Assembly (NCBI GenBank): GCA_002633025.1
Contig: NMRB01002014.1
Coordinates: 68,419-132,418 of the forward strand
Direction: 5' to 3'
DNA length: 64,000 nucleotides
Source of the DNA: Notospermus geniculatus
Taxonomy: Eukaryota; Nemertea; Pilidiophora; Heteronemertea; Lineidae
Below are positions 52,251 to 61,739 of the stretch, piece by piece. Position numbers and translations under genes: made by a program. Below the pieces are notes generated by a model. That model saw only the letters and a program-made list of their open reading frames with translations. It was not told the DNA's origin and ran no database searches. How positions within the stretch are numbered: position 1 is the stretch's first letter; each line of letters starts with the position of its first letter.

Positions 52251-53042
52251 CATCACCACATTTCAGGCAGACCAAACGCCCATGTACATGAGCATTAACA
52301 CGCACAGTGGGCGAGCGGCCTGCGGTGAGCGACCGTCCTGCTCGAGATTCCAAAGCCAACAGGCAATAATGAACGATCACGTGTGCACCTGACGTCACCA
52401 GTTCGTTTAACTGTGGAGGTGGGAAGAGTGAATGTGCTTGGATAGAAAGTCTTACTCCACATAGCCATGTGGTAATTAACGACGGGACGAGTGGTAATTA
52501 ACGACGGGACGAATAAATTTAACATTCAACTTACCTATGCTACAATATAATACTAATCTTAGCCGAGATTGTGCTCTTGTATCAGTGTTACAACCGATTG
52601 TATGGTGGACCACGGAAAGTATGTCACTTTATATCAAGTTTCAAAAAAGCACTCAATGATTCGGGCCAGTGTAATACCAAGAATGACCACTTCCCTGCTA
52701 TCAGTTCGTTACGTGGTAATCCCGATGATTTATTGATATGACCTACAGCTAGCGGTATGGGCGGTTGTATCCGGAAAAAGTAGACGTTGCAAAAACAGAG
52801 ACGTACTAACAGTAGGTTTCAAAATCAGAGACGTCCTTTTAGGAAACAGATATGTTCTTGAGCAAAACAAAGATGTTCTTTAATAAAACAGAGACGTTTA
52901 GCTGTGATTTGGTATCATTCACAAAGGAGACGTTGGGTGGAACTGGAGTCGTTAACAAAATTTGGAGCTGTGCCTTATCAGAGACTCTCTAATTTTTGAA
53001 ACGTAGCGATAATTATCAATGGTATAGGCCTACCATAGACAG

Positions 53043-53873
53043 ACTTGGACACGATTAGGAGTCGCTGACGAAGGAGACGTTGGGTGGCGGCGCTCGTGGC
53101 AGTTGAAGGTGGATTAAAGGCTTGTATACCCCGTCCAGACAAATTTTAATGGGTCATGAAATGTGTCACAACGCAACCCCCTCTGGTGGTCAGCGATCGC
53201 CGACCACCAGAGGACGTTGCGATGTTTTTGTGCCAGGGATCTAAAAATAGCATCAAGTGCAGGGTGGAGCCAAAGGAAGGAGCCAAAGGAAGTCCAGCAT
53301 TTATTTTTCGGACACAACTCCTATTGTCGAACGACACAACCTATTTTCGGACGGAAGCATATTTTTTGACTTTAGGCACTGATAATGTTACACTGGATTT
53401 ACCTTTAATTAGGTCAAAGATAAAAAAAATAGGTTTTTAAATCGTTAATGTCTTAAAAACTACATATCTTATGAATATTGGACATAAACTCGATGGTCGC
53501 GGAGTTATATCGGATTGGCTTCGTATCCGCCCATTTTGCTATTACCATATTACATGGGCACGATGTTGGTTTCATGTTTTCAATCTGAATGAATGCAAGA
53601 CATCCCTTCCCGAGATTTGTATTCGGGCATTCCTTTCATTTATTTATTAAGGCAACTCCTGCGGGTTATAATGTAGGCCTATAGAACCGCCCCCAATCCG
53701 GCATAACTCCGCGACCACAGTACATTTGGAATCCTTGTCCAATTTTATATACATGTATTATACGTAAGTTTCATTACAATTTGGCTGGATGGGGATAAGG
53801 CCTTTAATTCACCTTTAACTGCCACGAGCGCCACCCAACGTCTCCTCCGTCAACGATTCTAAATCATGTCGAC
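53043..53873. repeat. inverted repeat inside the 3-kb foldback
   Basis: GTCGCTGACGAAGGAGACGT followed by TGGGTGGCGGCGCTCGTGGC mirrors GCCACGAGCGCCACCCAACG followed by TCTCCTCCGTCAACGATTC. The arms join through TTAAAGG / CCTTTAA, with another element at the junction. Confidence 0.85.
53121..53799. mobile_element. element with CAGACAAATTTTAATG end at a palindrome centre
   Basis: CTTGTATACCCCGTCCAGAC followed by AAATTTTAATG mirrors CATTACAATTTGGCTGGATG followed by GGGATAAG. The left end is related to that of the 46629 foldback. It sits exactly between TTAAAGG and CCTTTAA, the dyad centre of the surrounding inverted repeat. A second internal mirrored pair is GTGGTCAGCGATCGC / GCGATCGCCGACCAC-type sequence near 53190. 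Confidence 0.7.
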
Positions 53874-54042
53874 GTGTGTGTATGACGTACCATTCATTAC
53901 GGCAAAATCACGCTGTGCGAATGGTCCCAACTTTTGATGGCACCCATTAAGTTGACTCCTAAAATGCCGCACATGTGTAGCCAGTGAATACACACATCAT
54001 TGTCACGTTACGTTGAAACTCAACAGGTAACATTGAGTGTAT

Positions 54043-55078
54043 GTACACCCTTAGTCAATAATAAATGCCCAGCTAATTTTCCGGCATATCTCAATGAATA
54101 TTTTTCATAGCCACGTTTTCTTTTCATGCGCATAATCTAGGGCCAGTAGGACACCTTTTAACACCATAAAACTTGAAATCATTACACAACTGTGTTTTTG
54201 GCAAAAGTTTGAAATTTGGCCAAAATATCATGTTTTTTTTTAAATTCACTTGTTCGGGTTGAAACTGGCACTGTTTTGAAGCCAGTCTGTTTCTGGACAC
54301 ATGGAAATTTTCGGAATGCTAAAATTCCCATTTAAAGCAAAGTTACAGATGATTTTGTAAAATGGTTTTCCCAGTTCTTGCCATTCGTTCCAGGCACTCA
54401 AGGCACAGGGTTTTAGCATTACCCAGTCGTGAATATTTATTAGCCTCTCAACCACAAAAGGAGCGACTGACATGGAGTAATACGCCCCTTGTGAAATTAT
54501 GAATCGTGTCTCTCACAATAGGCGAACTTGGTGACTGACACACCGGTGTAAATGACACTGGGTAATCGTGGTCAACTCCCATTGATGCAGGCCTTGTGAC
54601 AGTCATAAACACCTGCGTAACCTATTATTGGGATCAACATAAATGTTTGAATAGGCCCCGGTTTGAATAGGCCTTCAATAGACTTACTGAATTAGGGCAC
54701 GTGATCGGGGTATTGATAAAATGTGGCTTGGAGTCAACTGGAATTGCGGGGATTTTATTCCACAGAAAAATCATCATAAATCGTCACAAAGTTGCTCAAT
54801 TTTGAATTTAAAAAAATTGTATTGTCCAGAAACAGACTGGCTTCAAAACAGTGCCAGTTTCAACCCGAACAAGTGAGTATTAAAAAAACATGATATTTTG
54901 GCCAAATTTCACACTTTTGCCAAAAACACAGTTGTGCAATGATTTCAAGTTTTATGGTCTTAAAAGGTGTCCTAGTGGCCCTAGATTATGCGTATGAAAA
55001 GAAAACGTGGCTATGAAAAATATTCATTGAGATATGCCGGAAAATTAGCTGGGCATTTATTATTGACTAAGGGTGTAC
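54043..55078. mobile_element. 1.0-kb foldback with 250-bp near-identical arms
   Basis: Arms 54043-54298 and 54826-55078 are reverse complements at high identity (CTTAGTCAATAATAAATGCC, CCGGCATATCTCAATGAATA, GAAACTGGCACTGTTTTGAA). The spacer of about 525 bp shows no gene. Confidence 0.9.
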
Positions 55079-55312
55079 CTGTGGAGTTTGTACCGACAGG
55101 TATACCTGTTCTCTGGTCAACTGGGTGAAATGAATATTTCCTCAAGAGAAGCTGTGCATTTACATGCATCAGCCTGAGGAAATAATTTTCATTCCTATAG
55201 CAAGAATTTGCCGTAATGTCAAAATCATCGCTACGTTTGAAAAATCAGAACGTCTCTGATATTTTGTTAACGACTCCAGTACCACCCAACGTCTCCTTTG
55301 TGAACGACTCTA

Positions 55313-55624
55313 CACAGGGAAATTGACGTACATCTGGCGGACGTATGGCGTATATACGGCATATATGCCTACGTCCTGGTTGCGTATATGTATATTACCG
55401 TATATAAAAGTAGCTAGATTCAATTTGTATGTACGTCGTCGTATGTACGCGGGATATGTGGCGTATGATGTACGTATGCGATACGTACGGCATATATTCG
55501 GTGGACATATTTTTGCGTACCTAAGCCATACGTACACCGGACGTCCAGAGGATGATCCATTGTACATTCGGCGGATATAAAAATTGCCGTACGTCCGCCG
55601 TATGTACGTCATTTTGCCTGTGTA
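55313..55624. mobile_element. CGTATGTACG-word foldback, TACACAGG ends, nested
   Basis: TACACAGGGAAATTGACGTA mirrors TACGTCATTTTGCCTGTGTA. The interior is dominated by CGTATG, TACGTA and ATATGCC words. It interrupts the right arm of the 3-kb foldback (arm text runs GTGAACGACTC before and AATCATTGATAAACG after). Confidence 0.88.
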
Positions 55625-55779
55625 AATCATTGATAAACGTCTCTGTTTTGATCTTTGTGTTGTTAAAGAACATCTTGGTTTTCTAAAAGCACGTCTCTGA
55701 TTTTCTAACCTACGTCTCTGTTTTGTCAACGTCTTCTTTTTGCGGGTATAACCGCCCATACAAATAGTGAAAAGGCACA

Positions 55780-56230
55780 CTCTGAGAAGATAATTCTGCA
55801 AGAAATCCGGGTGATATTTGTAGTGAGTGTATTTTTATCTGGTGAGTTCGTTTTCAAGTCATTTCTCCATGACAGATTTTGGCGTGGTCAAGCAAAAAGT
55901 GACAAGTTGACGGGGTCCCGTTTGGCACTACTTTCTCTTAATGGCAAAGCAATTACTGGATCGGAGAGAGCAAGGGTCGTATGAAAAGCTGCGCTGGCTT
56001 AAGACCAGCGTAGTTAAAATGCATCCGCACTCCACCTGTTGTCCCCGAACCTCCAAATGATGTTGGTCTTGGAGCAAGGGTTCTGTATTAATTCTTTAAA
56101 GCTGACATATCCGCACAAAAAGCCCCCATGCAAATGCAAACGCCCTGCAGACACCTCAAACGAAGGCTCAGAACACGATATACCCCACGACGCCAGGAGG
56201 GCGCCACCTTATTTGCCTTCGAGCTTTAGA
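55780..56230. other. no feature recognised
   Basis: No supported gene or repeat. Confidence 0.4.
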
Positions 56231-56350
56231 CTCAAACTTTTGTGACCCGAAACTCATCCCAGGGGACACCTTTCACAGGTTTTCAGCCGATTCCGAATTT
56301 GCCTTCACCATACTTTAACCCTTTCCCATATTAACTGCATATATTACAAA

Positions 56351-57256
56351 GGCCGGGGCTATTCGTACCGTCACGGTGCAAATAACGCCAAACCAGATCT
56401 TATTCGTACCGTGACGGTGTGAATAGTGCGCCGTCGGTTCTTATTCGTACCGTGACGGTGTGAATAGCTCTTATTTACACCGTCACGGTGGGAATAGTGC
56501 GTGGAGAATGATTATTCGTACCGTGACGGTGATGTATAATTTCTGCACCGTACGACTGTGGCAGCAGCTGCAGATCTAAAATGATATTTTATCCTGGGCA
56601 ATTTTTTCCCTTTGATGGGGTCCAGTGACGACCCCATCTTTCACAGTTAATGATGAAATGTTGGCCTCTGCTGTCTGATGATAAAATATTTTTCATAGGC
56701 CTAGGCTAGGCCTAGTAGGGCTAGGCCTAGGCCCTAATTTGAAAATAAAAAAATTTGCCTCAAGAATTACGCAGTTCCCGGTTTTCCGACAGTCACACGG
56801 ATCGATATCACGATATCGATAAAAAGACGAAAAGAAGAATAAAGGAGGTGAAAGAAGAACTACACTGTAAAAGAAAAGAAGAACTAAAAGAAAATAAAAG
56901 AAGAACTATCATGACGGGGCTCGAACCCGCGGCCTTCCGTTTGATAACCACCCACCCAAACCACTCAGCCACCGAGGCTCATGCGGCGACCTGTGGGGAA
57001 TCATTAGATAGGCCTACTTTAGAAGGCCTACCTTGCCCAAAAGCATTGATTATAAAACTTTTTTTCCTGGTAGTGGTTATAAATTAACGTTTTCATCAAG
57101 AATATTGAAAAAAAAATCCGGCATTATGCGAGATGATAGCGGTAACTTCATCTGGCATGCCTTAGTGAATGAAGCTCTCTGATTGGCTGTTTACGACGGT
57201 GTGAATAAGATCTGGTTTGGCGTTATTTGCACCGTGACGTACGAATAGCCAGTGCG
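56351..57256. mobile_element. 906-bp foldback inserted in satellite, 9-bp target duplication
   Basis: TATTACAAA flanks both ends (56342-56350, 57257-57265). Inverted ends GGCTATTCGTACCGTCACGG / TCACGGTGCAAATAACGCC and their mirror GGCGTTATTTGCACCGTGAC / GTACGAATAGCC. The left third repeats ATTCGTACCGTGACGGTG. A 9-bp duplication with long inverted ends suggests a MULE-type origin (inference). Includes TAGGCCTA-rich sequence at 56697-56735 and a tRNA-like segment. No transposase. Confidence 0.85.
56908..56985 (-). mobile_element. tRNA-like sequence, minus strand
   Basis: Minus strand: GCCTCGGTGGCTGAGTGGTT (A box), then GCGGGTTCGAGCCCCG (B box) about 45 bases later. Acceptor stem halves do not match well, so a retroposon head is more likely than a functional tRNA. 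It lies inside the 906-bp foldback. Confidence 0.55.
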
Positions 57257-58165
57257 TATTACAAATTGAAGATCTACTATGGTACAAAATGAAGACCCCC
57301 CTCCAAAATCCAACTAAATATTCTTCGATCGACTTCAAACTTTTGTAACCCGAAACTCATCCCAGGGGGACACTTTTCACGGGTTTTCAGCTAATTCCGA
57401 ATTTGCCTTCACCATACTTTAACCATTTCCCATATTAACTGCATAGTACAAATTGAAGATCTTCTATGGTACAAAATGAAGACCCCCTCCAAAATCCACC
57501 TAAATATTGTTCGATCGACTTCAAACTTTTGTAACCCGAAACTCATCCCAGGGGGACACTTTTCACCACAGGTTTTCAGCCAATTCCGAATTTGCCTTCA
57601 CCATATTTTAACCATTTCCCATATTAACTGCATAGTACAAATTGAAGAACTACTATGGTACAAAATGAAGACCCCCCTCCAAAATCCACCTAAATATTGT
57701 TCGATCAACTTAAAACATTTGTGACCCAAAACTCATCCCAGGGGGACACTTTCCCCAGATTTTCAGCCCATTCCGAATTTGGCGTCACATACTTTAACCC
57801 TTTCCCATATAAACTGCATAGTACAAATTGAAGATCTACTATAGTACAAAATGAAGACCCCCCTCCAAAATCCACCTAAATATTGTTCGATTGATTTAAA
57901 ACATTTGTGACCAAAAACTCATTCCAAGGGGACACTTTTCACAGATTGTCAAACAACTCCGACTTTGCCGTCACCATATTTTTAAATTACAGGTCCAGTC
58001 CAAACCGAGGGTACATTATGATTATGTCCTTAAGCTTTCAGGGGGTGAAGATGCAACTGATGTTTAACTATTTTCTATCAGCCACTGGCGGCAATTGCTT
58101 CTGGTACCTGTTGAATGCTACCATCGACCCACCCGCCCCATGCTGCCGCTGGTTTCGCTTGAATA

Positions 58166-58505
58166 TTCTCCCTCCTCCCGACGCCCGCGGTGGATGTATG
58201 CTGCTCACCCTTTTATAATATTAACAATGGACAGCTGTTGTGTGTGGACATTGGTTCCTGCACTACTCTAGGTTTTCTGAAAGAGTCAATGATCCAAGCA
58301 TGCCAGATTTGCAGGCTTGCTGGGATTTCGACTGGGCTGGAGAAATGCAGTGTTATGATCCACTTTTTTTTTCATTAAAGTCCATACTCCTACCGTTATT
58401 TGTATTTGGACCACCTAATAAAGAAGGCCCCTTTTGAAAGAATGAAATTGATCATTATAGTCCGTGGGCTAGGTAGGCCCACCTTGCACCCCCCCCCCCC
58501 ACCAC
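58166..58505 (+). repeat. 340-bp dispersed repeat, copy 1 (inverted partner at 62965-63300)
   Basis: Matches the reverse complement of 62965-63300 at roughly 90 percent (ATATTAACAATGGACAGCTG, GGTTTTCTGAAAGAGTCA, GGGCTGGAGAAATGCAGTGT, GGGCTAGGTAGGCCCACCTT). Ends in a C-rich then CCA-rich tract. A frame of about 50 codons is open in both copies. However, all six differences inside it change the amino acid, which argues against coding. Confidence 0.88.
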
Positions 58506-58554
58506 CACCACCACCAGAACAAGACCGTCCATAACATCTACACCTGTACACTCG

Positions 58555-58640
58555 GCCCCAGTGTGTATCCGACGACCCGGTCTCCTGGATTCGAACCCAA
58601 GACGTGGCGCTTGCTAATACCTCAGTCACATTTGCATCGA
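58555..58640 (-). mobile_element. tRNA-derived SINE head, minus strand
   Basis: Minus strand: GCAAGCGCCACGTCTTGGGT and a B box GGGTTCGAATCCAGG. The same GCAAGCGCCACGTC-TGGGTT block occurs at 60694 on the plus strand, so both belong to one SINE family. Confidence 0.6.
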
Positions 58641-58903
58641 TTCTGCCAAGGACGTGTTTCCGACGCCCGAACGGGCTAAAAAAGGGGAAAATGACAGGTT
58701 GCCGGTCGGTGGCCTGAGGACATCTACGGCTGTCCTGAGCTCGGTAGCGCGCCGCTTATGTGATCGGAAGAAAATAACTCCAGTTATTTTCTTTCGGCGA
58801 GTTGCGCCTTAAATTAAGCTCGCTAGGGGATCCTTCATAATCCTTGACACGCCCGTCGGACTCCCACCAGTTACCCGTCAGTCCCCCACCAGGCACCGAG
58901 TAG

Positions 58904-60022
58904 ATCGGAGACGATTTTTGGCCATCACCCGGCGCCCAGATATCCTCTGGACACTGGTCGCTGTCCGACAGGTATCCCGCCAGCCACCCACGGGTGCGCA
59001 ACCGAGTCCCCTCGGGTGTCCGACCGATCTACAAAGTCACCAAATTGCCGGACGGACAGCAGGTCGATACCCTCTGGGACATCGGTTGGGACTGGACCGT
59101 ATCGGCGAACCATTTTTCAAGTCGCCGGAACAAAATCCGAGAGACATCGGCTGATTACTGGCTAGTGTCCCACGGGGGGCACCCGTCAAAAATCATCTTA
59201 TTCAAGGATATGTGGAATAATCCCTCCCAGGTCGCAACATCGCTAAAAAAACACCGATATCAAGATACATGTATGCTGAATGGGCCAATGTCGTCCTGGG
59301 TATACCTTATGTTTACCCAGGATCATCCTGGGTAATCCTTTTCTTTACCCAGGACGGCCCTGGGTAAACATAAGGATCCTTAACTTTACCCAGATTGGAG
59401 TTCCCGAGTGGTGTAGTGAGGTTGATATTCAGCGTAAATCATGAAATGAAGGGTGGCCTCGAACTAGGACTACAGCTCCTAAGTCCTTGAGAATTTACTA
59501 TCGGTCCCTTTTGAAAAGTTGTAGGGATTGGTCTTTTCTCCCTATCCCACACCCCTGAGCAGGTATAGCGGTAATTTTTAGCCATTTCGAGTTATGATCG
59601 TACTGCATGTTCTGCAAAAAAGTAAATTCATGAAAATGACGAAATGCACACGGATTATACATGTTCTACCTACGTAGGCCTATCGCTCCTAAGTCCTTGA
59701 GAAAAGTTGTAGGGATTGGTCTTGTCTCCCTATTGCAAACCCCGGAGGAGGTATAGCGGTAATTTTCAGCCATTTTTAGCAATGGTCCTACTGCATATTC
59801 TCTGCTGAAAGAGACGCACGTACCAAATTCCATCCTCGGAGAGATCAGCACGATTCGGCGGGAACTCCCAAGCTGGGTAAAGTTAAGGATCCTTATGTTT
59901 ACCCAGGATGACCCTGGGTAAAGAAAATGATTACCCAGGATCCTGGGTAAACATAAGGTATACCCAGGACGACATTGACCCATTCAGCTCAAGATATCCT
60001 CCGGCGGCTGCTGCATTTGTGA
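58904..60022 (+). pseudogene. coding fragment split by a foldback insertion
   Basis: A GC-rich frame is open from 58904 (after TAG at 58901) to the insertion. It contains GVRPIYKVTKLPDGQQVDTL, WDIGWDWTVSANHFSSRRNK and PSKIILFKDMWNNPS, rich in Trp. At 59260 the foldback 59275-59988 intervenes with a duplicated TCAAGATA(T). Read across the target duplication, the frame continues from KKHRYQD into ILRRLLHL and a TGA at 60020. No family was recognised; a mobile-element gene is possible. The upstream part is cut by the stop at 58901, so it is likely a relic. Confidence 0.35.
59275..59988. mobile_element. 714-bp foldback, GCTGAATGGG ends, 8-9 bp target duplication
   Basis: GCTGAATGGGCCAATGTCGT, CCTGGGTATACCTTATGTTT and ACCCAGGATCATCCTGGGTA mirror the right end. 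TCAAGATA(T) flanks both sides, the left copy being split by CATGTA. Between the arms an approximately 110-bp sequence (TCCTAAGTCCTTGAGAA to GGAGGTATAGCGGTAATTTT) is directly duplicated (59474-59606, 59686-59797). The ends share AATGTCGTCCTGGGTATA with the element at 60788. Confidence 0.88.
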
Positions 60023-60028
60023 CTGAGG

Positions 60029-60700
60029 CATAAGCGGGCGTGATAACCAATAGGCTATCAGAGCTCCTCGACTTGGATCAACTTGTGGCTTTCCTCCTTT
60101 CATCTCCAGCGTTCATATCGTTGGCCACACCCATCCACACCATGATCTGATAGTAAACGCGTAGGCTGTGGAAGTTTGTGTCAGCAGAAGTTTCGGTGAG
60201 ACAAACTCTTTAGCACGTGCCACTTTCTTGGTGAAAAGGATAGGCGCAGTGAAGCTTGTGTATCGTTGGCTTTGCCACCAAAAAGATCAACAGCTCCCTG
60301 TCAAGTTCTGATATGTCGCCATTAGTTTTTTTCCGGGCAACTGAATACACCAAACGCAAGACTTAATGATGGGACCACCTTTTACTAACTTCTGAAAAGC
60401 TGGCTTTTTCCCGATGCCAAAAATCCTGGAAGTTGAGTCACAGCCTGTGTATGCATGAACGAAAAGTAACTCATTGCTCATTTTCACCAAGAAAGTGGTA
60501 AGTGCTAAAGCGTTTGTCTCACCCGAAAGGCTTCCCGCAACTTCTGCTGACCAAACCTCCACAGGCTACGCGTTTTCTATCAGATAATGGTGTGGATGGG
60601 TGTGGCACATGATATGAATGCTAGAGATGGAAGGAGGAAAGCCACAAGTTGATCCAAGTCGAGGAGCTTTGATAGCCTAGTGGTTATCACGTCCGCCTAG
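60029..60700. repeat. inverted repeat with tRNA-like outer ends
   Basis: Arms of about 200 bp: 60029-60240 and 60478-60700. Landmarks are TCCTCGACTTGGATCAACTT, TGTGGCTTTCCTCCTT and CACCAAGAAAGTGG with their complements. The outermost part of the right arm is the A-box portion of the SINE at 60665 (GATAGCCTAGTGGTTATCAC). The left arm carries its inverted counterpart (GTGATAACCAATAGGCTATC). About 10 percent divergence. Confidence 0.85.
60287..60562 (-). pseudogene. fragment with HAYTGCDSTSRIFG block, uncharacterised gene family
   Basis: The minus-strand frame reads TTFLVKMSNELLFVHAYTGC, DSTSRIFGIGKKPAFQKLVK. A block of the form H-A-x-T-G-C-D-(T/S)-x-S-x-(I/F)-F-G-x-G-K is characteristic of a large set of uncharacterised, probably mobile, genes in cnidarians, molluscs and echinoderms (recall, not searched). 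Only about 90 codons remain, and they span the right arm and the loop of an inverted repeat. Confidence 0.42.
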
Positions 60701-60787
60701 CAAGCGCCACGTCCTGGGTTCGAATCCAGCCCGGTCCATATGGGATTTCATTTCCGTCTCTTCAGTCAGTCGCATGGGACAGTAAAG
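60665..60787 (+). mobile_element. tRNA-derived SINE, interrupted at 60788
   Basis: GATAGCCTAGTGGTTATCAC, GTCCGCCTAGCAAGCG and GGGTTCGAATCCAGCCCGG follow tRNA layout closely; the anticodon position would be AGC. The lower anticodon stem does not pair (TCCGC against GCGCC), so a SINE head is preferred to a tRNA-Ala gene. The body (TCTTCAGTCAGTCGCATGGG) is shared with 2966. Confidence 0.65.
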
Positions 60788-61486
60788 CCGAATCGGTTAA
60801 TGTCGTCCTGGGTATAACAGAAATATACCCAGGTTCAATGTCGTCCTACAAAACTATACCCTGGGTATAGTTCGATCTACAAAAGTATACCGAGGATTAG
60901 ATACGGCACCTGAAGACGAGATTGTTCTTGCAAATGCCACATGACCATGCACAAGTCCAAAAACATTGCTCTAGCGCCCGACACGACGGGCACCATTTAA
61001 ATATATCGTACCGACAGTCATCAAAGAATTTTTCGTGCCGTTTATCGTCACTCAAATCCGCAATAGTACTCGCAGCACGGCTGATGTAATGTCGATGCGG
61101 ACGTAGATGAATGCACGACACCGAACAAACATATGACGCAGATCGGCTCTGTTCGTTTGCTCATTTCTTTGAAATTGTGAGCTTAACTTGCGATAAGTTT
61201 GGACCATTGTGTTAAGACAGATGTTAACAGTTGGCCCATGCTATCGATGAGCAGAAAAGCTGATGATATTGACTGGTATTTTGACGATGTTGATTGCAAA
61301 ACTGCCGTCTCAGTTGAAGCGAGAAACAAAATGGCGGCCATCCATTCCTAATTCGTACCTAGGCTCAAAACTATGGTACTGGGTATACTTTTGTAGATCG
61401 AACTATACCCAGGGTATAGTTTTGTAGGACGACAGGGAACCTGGGTATATTTCTGTTATACCCAGGACGACATTAACCGATTCGGC
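60788..61486. mobile_element. 699-bp foldback, 9-10 bp target duplication, in a SINE
   Basis: CCGAATCGGTTAATGTCGTC, CTGGGTATAACAGAAATATA and GTCGTCCTACAAAACTATAC mirror the right end over about 105 bp with few differences. GACAGTAAAG (60778-60787) and GACAGTAAG (61487-61495) flank it. About 490 bp lie between the arms, with no recognisable protein. Same kind of ends as 59275-59988. Confidence 0.88.
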
Positions 61487-61500
61487 GACAGTAAGCCGTC

Positions 61501-61720
61501 ATCATTGTCATGACAGGAAAAATGCAGACCCTGACAAACTTTTAAAGTTTGTCCATGGTAACTGTTCAACAGGATGTAAGACGTCCTGTTATGGACTGCC
61601 TTGTTCTGCAGCATGTGGGCCATGTCAAACGGAAAATATTGTGATGATCCAAACAACCAAGATGTTGAGGACGACAACGACGATGGTGACGATCAAAGCA
61701 ACATTCTAAATCAAATTTAA
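61501..61720 (+). pseudogene. Cys-rich C-terminal fragment, frameshifted
   Basis: The frame reads DPDKLLKFVHGNCSTGCKTS, CYGLPCSAACGPCQTEN. After a one-base shift near 61637 an acidic tail (DDPNNQDVEDDNDDGDD) leads to TAA at 61718. A K-F-(V/I)-H-x-x-C-x-x-x-C followed by C-x-x-x-C-x-x-C is how proteins with the H-A-x-T-G-C-D block commonly end, so it may be the other end of the gene at 60287, now in the opposite orientation. The assignment is from recalled pattern. Confidence 0.42.
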
Positions 61721-61739
61721 TAGACAAAGGTATTTAACA

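Larger units (their letters stand above)
52755..55761. mobile_element. 3.0-kb foldback, TATGGGCGGTTGTA ends, carrying other foldbacks
   Basis: TATGGGCGGTTGTATCCGG on the left mirrors GGGTATAACCGCCCATA on the right. The arms repeat AACAGAGACGTACT, AAAGATGTTCTTTAA, GGAGACGTTGGGTGG and GTCGTTAACAAAAT in mirror order. The right arm is interrupted at 55313-55624. The middle holds further foldbacks (53043-53873 with 53121-53799 inside it, and 54043-55078). Confidence 0.85.
56231..57975 (+). repeat. 187-bp satellite, about five units, interrupted
   Basis: Unit starts TACAAATTGAAGATCTACTA at 57260, 57447, 57636 and 57822 give periods of 187, 189 and 186. Each unit has GGTACAAAATGAAGACCCCC, ACCCGAAACTCATCCCAGGG and TTCCGAATTTGCCTTCACCA. 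A partial unit at 56231-56350 lies on the far side of an inserted element. Units differ by 5-10 percent. Confidence 0.93.

Noticed and set aside
60665-60737. Functional tRNA-Ala(AGC) gene
   Set aside because: A and B boxes are good, but the anticodon stem is broken and the sequence continues into a SINE body shared with 2966, so it is a retroposon head.
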